From: Stramenopiles sp. TOSAG23-3
Lineage: Eukaryota > Sar
Direction: 5' to 3'
Length of the DNA stretch: 21,930 nucleotides
Assembly: GCA_900128585.1 (NCBI GenBank)
Contig: LT642347.1
Location: 1-21,930 of the forward strand
Of this stretch, positions 1 to 7,823 are shown piece after piece. The number at the start of each line of letters is the position of its first letter. Position 1 is the first letter of the stretch. Below the pieces are notes generated by a model. The model worked only from the letters and a program-made list of their open reading frames with translations. It had not been told where the DNA came from and searched no databases. A program made the position numbers and the translations under genes.

Positions 1-546
1 CTTCTTTTGTTTAAAAAATTGAAAAGTGATTTTACCAAATTCCTTAAACATCAACAACAACAAACGCCCCCTTCGCCCTTCGCGCTTCCTTTGTCATTTG
101 TACGTCCGGTACCGGTACCGTAGTTGGGTTACGCTGTGTCATACGATGATGATGTCGCAGCAGCATTTAAAATATTTTAACCACTAACTTCATCATCAAT
201 AGCATGCCATTTTATTTTTCGTTTTGTATATTCTAATAATGTATTTGGATAGGAAAATCTACGTAACACATAAGCATATCATTGGGCATTTGTTTTTTTC
301 TATTTCTTCCTCTTCCGTTCGTACCACCGATTGTGCGTGATGTTTTGCTTTTTCTTTTTTGCCCAACTTTGAAACTGAAAAATGAAAAGTAGAATTTTGT
401 AAGAAGACTGGCTTTTATAATTATTTCTACTTAAGAAGAGGTGTTTATTTACATATAGGATTTTATACTTATTTCTACTTAAAAAGAGGTGTTTATTTAC
501 ATAAAGAACCGGAAGGAGCGGGTAAAGTTATATCAGAACTTATTTT
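1..546. other. Intergenic region upstream of the WD40 gene
   Basis: AT-rich sequence with no supportable gene. It holds a nested palindromic run GGTACCGGTACC at about 109-120, pyrimidine-rich tracts at about 293-360 and the 48-bp tandem duplication at 413-508. It probably contains the promoter of the gene starting at 547; no clear TATA box was chosen. Confidence 0.5.
413..508 (+). repeat. 48-bp tandem duplication upstream of the WD40 gene
   Basis: Two directly adjacent 48-bp copies, 413-460 and 461-508, share nearly the whole unit (core TTATTTCTACTTAA then AGAGGTGTTTATTTACATA) with only a few mismatches. The second copy ends 38 bases before the start codon at 547, so the array lies in the 5' UTR or core promoter. 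Confidence 0.92.
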
Positions 547-3500
547 ATGACTTCCTTACTTACTGTCGATGAAGAGGCAGTTACAGCAGCGAGTCAAAGC
601 GACGGCGCGGCCTCGGCGACGGCGTCCAGCGTTGTTGACACCAATTTGAAACGGACACTTTCAAAAATGGGAACTTTTGAGACGGAGGAAGAGGAGCATA
701 AAAATAGGCGCAAATTAGTAGCGAGGAGAATAAAGTCTTTCAAGAAATCTGGCCAAAATGCAGTCGTCGGGAGCCAGAGCAAGGAGGTTGCCGAGTTTCC
801 CTTATTGAAGACCTTGACGGACGAGATTGAGGGTTTCGAAGATGTCATCAGCTATGAGCATATATTTTCCTCCTCCGATGACGAAGAAGTTATCGCAGAG
901 GACAATGACACCAAATTAAATTTGTTAAGCAAGCGCGCAGCAGACCAGACAGGGCCCCTTGACAAGGGGAAAAAAAGCAGCTCGACGACAAGCCAATGCC
1001 GGACGGAGAGAACGGTTGCGAAAGCGTTTTTGTTTAAAGAGTGCACACGTAGGCTTCGACTAACTGTGAAACAGGACTCTCCTCTGCTTGACAATTTTGT
1101 TTGGGAGCGGGTAAAAGACGACCTAAGGGTAATCGGCTACATTACAAAGCAGTTCTAAAACAGTTGCCAATATTGTTTGCTGCCAGATTATCAACGTTTC
1201 GTCTATTTTGCCACCTAGTGCACAGGCAGTCCACAGATTTCGATAAAGTCGCACAGTCCAAAACGAGCCCCATGTATAAGACTCTGAAGAAAGCCACAGT
1301 AGAGCGGGTCATCTTACATTTCCAAAACAATATTATGAGTGTGCCGCCTTTCCAAAGAAGCACAACGGCTCATGATGAGGAGGAAAACACGTCCCAAACC
1401 CGGATGAGAATAAACATGACAGAGTTAGGGGTAAAGTGCCTATTGATAAAGTCTTGGCAGCCGACTGTGAGCACATATTTAATTCCTTCAATTTCAAAAT
1501 CTCTAATTAAGTTGTCAGAACTCTTAGGTAGCAGTTTGGGACTTTCGATTCCTGCAGGGGCCTTGCAAAAAAACAATGACGATGGGTACTATTTTAAATC
1601 AGTGTATGGGATCTTCACAGAAGGCCACGCAAAGTTATCAACCTATCAATGGAAATCATCCAATTCAGTCACTAATGCCAGAATTTTGAGTATATGCATG
1701 TTAGCACCGAGCATAAGCCTTTGCGGCCTTTTTTCCATGATGCAGCTCTGGGGATCGGAGGATTTGTACAGGGCCCAATGCCGTGCTGTAAAATCGTTTG
1801 TAGACCAGGAAACAAAAACGTCGGAATCCTCTCGAGAAATAAACGATACGTTCGTTATAGAAAAAGTTAAGCGGAAGTCCGTGCCACTGCGATCTGCAGC
1901 AGAAACGCTTCAGTTAATAGGTTTGGAAGGGAAAGTGCAATTTGCTCGCACGGAAGCGCACGGTGGAGATGCAGCCGAGAACACAACTTTGCCACAGACT
2001 AACAGTGTTCCCGTTGTTATAGTTGCCAAAGGTGTAGAACCGAACGGGGAGAACACAGAGGCGCTGCCGACTACGGTCGCAAAAGCGGTGGAACCCGTTA
2101 AAGAGAATGCAGAAGGCTCCGCGATGGCAACGACCATTATTTCAGAGGAACATATGCCCTGGACAGACACGGTTATCGCTGTCGGCTCGCCTAAAAATGC
2201 AGAGGGAATGGCGGAAAGCATATTTTTTTTTCCCACTAGTAGTCCCTCGATTGCTTCTACTAGTTCAATGGCCGAATCGCCTCTGTACGCATACACAAGT
2301 GGGGCGTCTTACAAGACCGATGGGGGTTTGATGGCAATAACTGCATTCAACAAAGGCTATGGAGCAGCTAGATTAGGGTCACATATTGATTGCGTGACTT
2401 GTCCTGTAATGGCTACTGGGGGACGAAGAAATACTATAGACATATGGCAAAAAGTATACGAGAGGACGTCACCCGACGGCAAAACCAGCAAATCTTTTCT
2501 GAAGAAATACTACAAGAAGTTTCTGAATTTCACCGTAGGGGGCAAACCGGAAGAATCAGAGGCAGAAATAGTGTCGTCATGGAAGAAAATACAATCTTTG
2601 AGGGGGCATAAGGATTGGGTAACGTGTCTTTGTAGCCAACCGCCTGGGCTTTCAAGCGGCATGGAAGGTTTAAAGCCGCCATTTATAGTGTCTGGTTCTC
2701 GTGATAAATCTTTGCGACTTTGGTCATATACAACAGATACGCCGAACAAATGGTTTTGCTTGGAAACATTTGAAGGCGCAGATATTTGTGAAGAAAATGC
2801 AGGGCATAGAGATTCTATCACTAGCTGCGATTTATCGCACGAAAGTGGGCTTCTAAAGCTTGCATCGGGATCTGCAGATTCGATCGTAAACATTTGGGAT
2901 GCGAGCAGCTCTGCGAAACCTTTACAAGTATTAGATTCCCATGCTCACACTGTTCGATGTGTTAAGTGGAACCAAGGGTGCGGGTCCGCAGGGGTACTCG
3001 CGACCGGTAGCGATGATGAATGCGTTATAATATGGGACATTCGCGCAGCAAACGGTGGAAAAGTAAAAAAGTTGCAGTGCAATGCACCGGTATTAACAAT
3101 GTGTTGGGGCGATGGAGCTAACACGGGCAATTCTTGGTTAGCTGCTGGCGGTGGCGTGTGCCACGACTCGTTTTCTGGGACGACGGAGAATGTTGGTGGC
3201 TGGTTGAGAATTTTTGATTGCCGCACGTGGAAACCGTTCGTAGATTGCAGCGATGCATTGGCATCATGCGAGGAACGCACTTTCTACAGCTCTGCAGGAG
3301 ACAAAAGGCTTGCAGACCATTACCGCGAGGGCGGGGACGGGCGCCAATCTTGGGTCCCAGCCGATTATCTGTCTGATAAAAAGAAGATGTGGGAGGGAGA
3401 GGAAAGTTCACGAACCGCCCCACGTCTGTCCGAGGGAGACCACATGGCTAGAAGATTGGCCCATAAAGGGTATGTGAAAGATTGCAAAGCAATCAGGCTT

Positions 3501-3704
3501 GCTGACGGGTCCGACGCAGTTGTGTCGCTCGGGGAAGATAACCGTGTGAAAATATGGAAATTGAATTTTAGAGACGGTATTGATACATCGCCAGATCGCG
3601 TTTTAGCTAAAAAATCCAAAACGTCATTGGTGGCGTGCCTCAGCAATACTAGCACGAGGAAGCGGACGGTGATTTTAAACGCTTTGGAAGTTGTTCCGTC
3701 ATAA
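547..3704 (+). CDS. WD40-repeat protein, two exons (547-1110 and 1164-3704)
   Basis: The frame opened by the ATG at 547 and the long frame to 3704 are offset. Removing a GT..AG intron at 1111-1163 joins them on a codon boundary and gives about 1034 residues. The downstream frame has no suitable ATG of its own near its start (its first codon at 1101 would be TTG). The C-terminal part (about residues 578-990) holds six recognisable WD40 blades, with GH...S/V and IWD/LW endings such as SGSRDKSLRLW, ASGSADSIVNIWD and ATGSDDECVIIWD, so one beta-propeller and probably a protein-binding scaffold. The first half is not recognised: acidic/Ser-rich with a basic KNRRKLVARRIKSFKK patch near the N-terminus and an 18-residue tandem repeat. 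Partners and location are unknown. The WD40 call is firm; the exact function is open. Confidence 0.85.
1111..1163 (+). other. Predicted 53-nt spliceosomal intron
   Basis: The sequence starts GTAAAA, ends CTAAAACAG and carries stops in the exon 1 frame. Exon 1 to position 1110 is exactly 188 codons, and exon 2 from 1164 continues in frame as LPILFAARLS. Acceptors at 1152 and 1186 do not restore the frame. A second donor at 1129 (GTAATC) with the same acceptor would give a 35-nt intron, also in frame, so the donor is less certain than the acceptor. This is the only intron that a frame break demands in the window. Confidence 0.7.
2022..2129 (+). repeat. In-frame 54-bp tandem repeat (two 18-residue units)
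   Basis: Two adjacent 54-bp units, 2022-2075 and 2076-2129, encode VAKGVEPNGENTEALPTT and VAKAVEPVKENAEGSAMA. They lie in the low-complexity linker before the WD40 propeller. The units have diverged but keep VAK.VEP..EN, so this is an old internal duplication. Confidence 0.8.
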
Positions 3705-4098
3705 CGGTATCGGTCGGTTGTATGTGAAAATTTTTATGCTGCTGCTGCTGTTATATTTAAATATTATCATTATTATTATATTTTTTCATTTTTTTAGTCG
3801 TCCTGTAGTTGGGAATTGGTATTTGTTGGTTGTGTGAACTATTATTTTTGTTTCATTAGTATAATATTATTAACATTAATACGGTGCAGCAGCAAGCACG
3901 GAAAATTATTATTTGTACCAGCAGGTACCAGGTACCAGGCACAGGTAAAAATACCCAGGTAACAGGTACACAGGAAGAAGTTTTTAATTTTTGTGTTTTG
4001 TGTTTTTTTTGTTTTGTTTTTTGCTTGTTTGTTTGTTTGTAGCAGTAGTTGTTAAAAGTTCAATCAATAATGACAAGAAACTGGCCTTGTAGCCGACG
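3705..4098. other. AT-rich spacer between the WD40 and tubby genes
   Basis: No gene is supported. The first half is T/A-rich with a short GCTGCTGCTGCTG run near 3738. Positions 3914-3974 hold irregular short repeats around CAGGTA/CCAGGTACCAGG. Then comes a T- and GTTT-rich tract (about 3987-4040) just before the tubby start. It should contain the 3' end of one transcript and the promoter of the next. Confidence 0.5.
3914..3974. repeat. Degenerate CCAGGTA micro-repeat cluster
   Basis: Within about 60 bases the motif CAGGTA or CAGGCA recurs at least five times (CAGGTACCAGGTACCAGGC, then ACAGGTA, CCCAGGTA, ACAGGTACACAGG). It sits in the spacer about 125 bases before the tubby start codon. It looks like replication-slippage sequence or a clustered protein-binding motif; the sequence alone does not decide. 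Confidence 0.6.
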
Positions 4099-6054
4099 AT
4101 GCACGCGCTGTTACCGATAATGCCCCCCCTCAACCGCATTTCATACGCAAAATATATCCGACAAATATCAAGTACAACACTTTTCAAGGCCGCTTGTTGT
4201 AGCACATTTTCTCGTTTGGCAATGGCAAGCTCAGGCACGGCCAGCAACGAAGCTGTGCACACCCCCAAGTTTTATCCTCAGAAGGATACACACGGCCCTC
4301 CATTGCTCAGTTCAAACTCAATACCAACGACGGCGCAAATTAAAGATGATAGAAAACTGGCACCACAAGCCTACATTTCTCCAAACTACTTAAAAAGGCT
4401 GCAACCATTTCGTTCTGGAAATATACCGAACTTGTCTTCTAGTCCCTTGGTGGACGTGAGAAAGAATTTTGCGCCGCCACCTCCACTGCCCAAACCGTTC
4501 CCAAGTGACCACACCGCAGCCAAAGAAAAGACGACCGGCAAAGCGATGACAGCCGAACTTAATAAACAGAAGCCGGTTGTTCTAAAATCTGGGGCGGCGC
4601 CCCCTCCCCTCAATTTCTCAAAAACAATTCAGGAGCCCAACCAAAGAGGCGGCGGAGAAGATAAAACCAGAAAGTGGGTCCAGCTCTTCTTGAAATTTAA
4701 TAAATTTGAGAGGCACGTGGCAATGGAGATGTTACGGAAATACTCCGACGAGAAGCAGAGGAGTGAAATTGCGGCTATTTTTGTGAACGATTTCAGCGAG
4801 GATGAAGGTAGTGAGAAGGACGAGGCCAAAAGTACGCCGTTACAAGTGAAAAGTGGAAGGGTTGAAGCGGAGAGGCGAGGTGAGGGGGCGAAGCAATGGG
4901 GAGTAGACGACCATCACAGTAGGTCATCTGCACAGCCGGCATACAATAATAGCGGCCAGTGGACTGATCAGGACGAAGACGAGTGGAGCGGAATGATGGA
5001 TTACGTTGATAGAGATAAATTAAAGGGGTTAAATTCCACCAAGGAATCGTCCCTGAACGAAAGTGGATTAATGAAGGTCCCGTTCCTCAACAGCGCGTAC
5101 ACAACGCAACTGGTGTCTCAAATGCTATATAAACCACGTAATGCTATGCACACCGTGTTGGACAAAAACATTGGAATGCTGGAATGCACAGCGGTCTGGA
5201 ATCTAGAAAAACGTCGCTTGGAATTGTATCTAGATTCAGCTCAAGGCACGCCATTGTTGTGCGGTCAACTCGTTTCTGAAGACGAGGCCAACATGTTGCG
5301 ATTCGATGTATCCTTGGCGGATGACTACGGTGGGGACCGCCTGTGCATGCTTGATCAAGTTCGCCGAGTTCCTTTGGCACAGTTTGAAATAAATACCGAC
5401 GGAGACTCCGCGAGCGCTTTGTACCAACGCCCCTACGTATCCAAAGGGGCAGGGGGAGGCGTCTACGCGTCCATGGAAGACACAATGGAAGAGTTTCATG
5501 GCATGAAGCGGCAGATTGGAGCGATTCAGGTAAAGTGCGAAGAGAATGCGCCACGGAAGGTTTTGCTTATGGTTCCGTCATTAGACAAAGAGACAAAAAG
5601 ACCGAACAACTTTTTCACGCAATACAAGGAGGATAATATTTTGAAAATGGCTGCGTCCGGTCCGCAAGAGAGGATAGAGTACTTACTCAGCAAAGAAGCT
5701 GAATATGACGACGAATTGAACGGCTACTGTTTGGATTTCGGGGGAAGGGTCACGATGGCATCTTCGAAGAACGTCGTTCTTACTCGGCACGGGAGAAGAA
5801 AGACGCTGTATTGTTTCGGCAAAAGCGGACCAAACGAGTACGCATTATCGTTTGGAAGCCCGCTCTCTATTCTTCAGGCGTTTTGCACGGCACTATCCAG
5901 TGTTGCTGTTAGTTTGCAAATTTTTACTACCGATCGAGAGCTGAGCGAATTTGAGGATGATAGTGATGACGACGACGATAGGGATGATATGTTTTTTGAA
6001 GACGACGAAATGCTTCATGAAGACGAGTATTACTATGGCGAGGACGATGATTGA
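4099..6054 (+). CDS. Tubby-domain (TULP-like) protein
   Basis: A 651-residue protein whose C-terminal half matches the tubby fold. The barrel starts near residue 355 (GMLECTAVWN...RRLELYLD), has a PRKVLLMVPSLD strand near 486-496, and ends with the family signature NGYCLDFGGRVTMASSKN (541-558) and PLSILQAFCTALSSV (588-602). Tubby domains bind PI(4,5)P2 and in other eukaryotes help deliver membrane cargo to cilia. The basic KxR pair that contacts the phosphoinositide appears here as QVR (420-422), so the Lys is replaced. The N-terminal half is low complexity and proline-rich (APPPPLPKPFP near 125). A 40-residue Asp/Glu tail follows the barrel, where most family members end. An in-frame TAG precedes the ATG at 4099; the ATG at 4222 (MASSGTAS) is a second start candidate, and the segment between them is Ser/Arg-rich and could be a targeting peptide. 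Confidence 0.87.
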   Translation: MHALLPIMPPLNRISYAKYIRQISSTTLFKAACCSTFSRLAMASSGTASNEAVHTPKFYPQKDTHGPPLLSSNSIPTTAQIKDDRKLAPQAYISPNYLKRLQPFRSGNIPNLSSSPLVDVRKNFAPPPPLPKPFPSDHTAAKEKTTGKAMTAELNKQKPVVLKSGAAPPPLNFSKTIQEPNQRGGGEDKTRKWVQLFLKFNKFERHVAMEMLRKYSDEKQRSEIAAIFVNDFSEDEGSEKDEAKSTPLQVKSGRVEAERRGEGAKQWGVDDHHSRSSAQPAYNNSGQWTDQDEDEWSGMMDYVDRDKLKGLNSTKESSLNESGLMKVPFLNSAYTTQLVSQMLYKPRNAMHTVLDKNIGMLECTAVWNLEKRRLELYLDSAQGTPLLCGQLVSEDEANMLRFDVSLADDYGGDRLCMLDQVRRVPLAQFEINTDGDSASALYQRPYVSKGAGGGVYASMEDTMEEFHGMKRQIGAIQVKCEENAPRKVLLMVPSLDKETKRPNNFFTQYKEDNILKMAASGPQERIEYLLSKEAEYDDELNGYCLDFGGRVTMASSKNVVLTRHGRRKTLYCFGKSGPNEYALSFGSPLSILQAFCTALSSVAVSLQIFTTDRELSEFEDDSDDDDDRDDMFFEDDEMLHEDEYYYGEDDD

Positions 6055-7012
6055 GTATTTTGAGCAATTCGACGAATCTATTTTCTATTTGTTAAACTTG
6101 TCTCTAGACGACTAAAATAATACGGTTCACGGATTATTCTCTACCGTACTCATAATAATTTCCAGATGTACACGGGTATATTGGATATATCGATCGATTA
6201 GTAAAACCTAAAAAGAGCAAAGAAGATATAAATAAGTTCGCGTTCATCATGAAAAAAGGAAGAATGTAAACCGAGAATTGTCTTCTAAATCTAGATTTCA
6301 GTTCGTAGTATAATATTAATACATTGTATTACCAAGGTGGTAATTTTATTAATTCGATTATTTATTAATAACAACAGCCAATTCTGTTCGATTTTTCAAG
6401 AATTTCGTCGTAGTACATTTTTTTCATTTCTCCTATTCGTATGTTAGAATTAGGGTAAAAGAAGGAAATCGAGGAAAAAAGAGAGAAGAAAAAAAAGGAG
6501 GATTGTGGTGGGCCACATTTTTAAAGGTATTTGTTGAAATAAAATTAATATATAATTATATTTATTTATAATAATAGTATAATCACATTATTGTCCTTAA
6601 TTTACATAGTGACAACAATTATTAATTATTTTTTTTCTTCTTCTTCTTCTTCTTCTTTTTTTATTCACTCTGGTACTTCTTTTATATTCTGATGTTGTGT
6701 CCCCAATTAAAAAAATTAGGAGAGGGGAGGAGGAATTAAAAAAAACTGATGAATATTGTATCGTACCGTAGTTAGTATATGTATTATAATTACAGTGCAG
6801 AGCAGATTTGTGATATATATTAGTAAACAATTATTCCTCGTAAAGTGTAAGTTCACATAATTTGTGCGAGAAAATAACAACTATGATTGATTGAAGATTA
6901 GTTTCACAGATTTAATTTTTCAAAGCATACATTCATTATAGTAAAGGGAGGCATTATTCAATCGTTGTTACTTTTCCAAATAAACTGTACCACACGCAAC
7001 AACTAAATACCT
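6055..7012. other. AT-rich intergenic region before the uridine kinase
   Basis: Nearly 1 kb with no supportable gene. It is strongly AT-rich, with a purine tract at about 6458-6502 (AAGAAGGAAA..., then AAAAAAAAGGAGG), a TTC repeat at about 6635-6657 and a GAGGGGAGGAGG tract near 6721. Open frames here are low-complexity products of these tracts. It should hold the 3' UTR of the tubby gene and the promoter of the kinase gene. Confidence 0.5.
6635..6657. repeat. TTC microsatellite
   Basis: About seven consecutive TTC units flanked by T-runs, in the spacer upstream of the uridine kinase. Similar TTC tracts recur at 10203-10222 and 10277-10291. Confidence 0.85.
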
Positions 7013-7756
7013 ATGTCGGCACTTGCAAAGCACTTGACCGACAGTCTACAGTTGACGGTAATTGGAATTGCGGGGGGGACGGGGAGTGGCAAAACCAGCG
7101 TTTCACAGCACATCATTGATGGGATTGGGAAGTCCAAGGTTACATATTTAAGCCATGATTCCTACTACAAGGACATTTCACACCTGTCTTTGGCAGAGCG
7201 TGCACAAAATAATTTTGACCATCCCGACTCCCTCGACACGGAGCTACTGTGCGAACACTTGATCGCACTGAAGAACGGGCGCTCCGTGAACTGCCCCATT
7301 TACAATTTCACCACGCATAGCAGAGAAAAAAAGACCGAGCTCGTAGAGGCAAGGTCGGTTGTTATAGTCGATGGAATACTGCTTTTTTCGGAACCAAATT
7401 TGCGGAAAATAATAGACATCAAGCTTTACGTGGACACCGAAGCGGACCTACGATTCATCCGCCGCCTGGAGCGCGACATACTTGAACGCGGTCGCACCAG
7501 GGAAAGCGTGATTAAACAGTACTTGAAGACTGTTCGCCCCATGCACGACGAGTTTGTTGAGCCTACAAAGCGCTTTGCAGATGTTATCATCCCGAACGGG
7601 GCAACAACGGGCTTGAACCAAACTGCAATGGATATAATTATATCTCGTGTCAAGCACGTGCGGGTCCGTGGTTTGAGCTTCGACTCCCCGCCGCTTTCAC
7701 CTACGCGCCGGTCAGCAACTGTTCCGGCAATGGACACGATACAGTTGGACGCGTAG
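7013..7756 (+). CDS. udk: Uridine (uridine/cytidine) kinase
   Basis: Phosphorylates uridine or cytidine to the monophosphate in pyrimidine salvage. The 247-residue protein carries the Walker A loop GIAGGTGSGKTS (18-29), the family motifs LSHDSYYKD (46-54) and NFDHPDSLD (67-75), a Walker-B-like VVIVDGILLF (116-125), and the lid and C-terminal motifs RDILERGR and QYLKTVRPMHDEFVEPTKRFAD (the latter about 169-190). It matches the compact form found in bacteria and many eukaryotes and lacks the UPRT domain fused in some plant and animal enzymes. The last 30 residues extend beyond the usual end and hold FDSPPLSPTRRSAT, which looks like a phosphorylatable tail. The ATG at 7013 is preceded in frame by a TAA. 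Only 67 bases separate its stop from the 3' end of the opposing gene, so the two 3' UTRs probably overlap. Confidence 0.95.
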   Translation: MSALAKHLTDSLQLTVIGIAGGTGSGKTSVSQHIIDGIGKSKVTYLSHDSYYKDISHLSLAERAQNNFDHPDSLDTELLCEHLIALKNGRSVNCPIYNFTTHSREKKTELVEARSVVIVDGILLFSEPNLRKIIDIKLYVDTEADLRFIRRLERDILERGRTRESVIKQYLKTVRPMHDEFVEPTKRFADVIIPNGATTGLNQTAMDIIISRVKHVRVRGLSFDSPPLSPTRRSATVPAMDTIQLDA

Positions 7757-7823
7757 ATGGTGGCCATTTCAGTTTCTCATGTAAAATTATTTACATATTA
7801 TGAGTGTATATATATACGTTTTT

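Noticed and set aside
1101-1163. Separate gene starting at 1101
   Set aside because: Its first codon is TTG, and the 21 codons before 1164 (MGAGKRRPKG...) lie within the proposed intron; an intron join explains both frames better.
2510-3655. Overlapping minus-strand ORFs of about 100-130 residues within the WD40 gene
   Set aside because: They are shadows of the WD40 coding frame and show no domain pattern.
6597-6830. 77-residue minus-strand ORF
   Set aside because: Encoded by the TTC microsatellite (poly-Arg/Lys) and AT-rich spacer; low complexity only.
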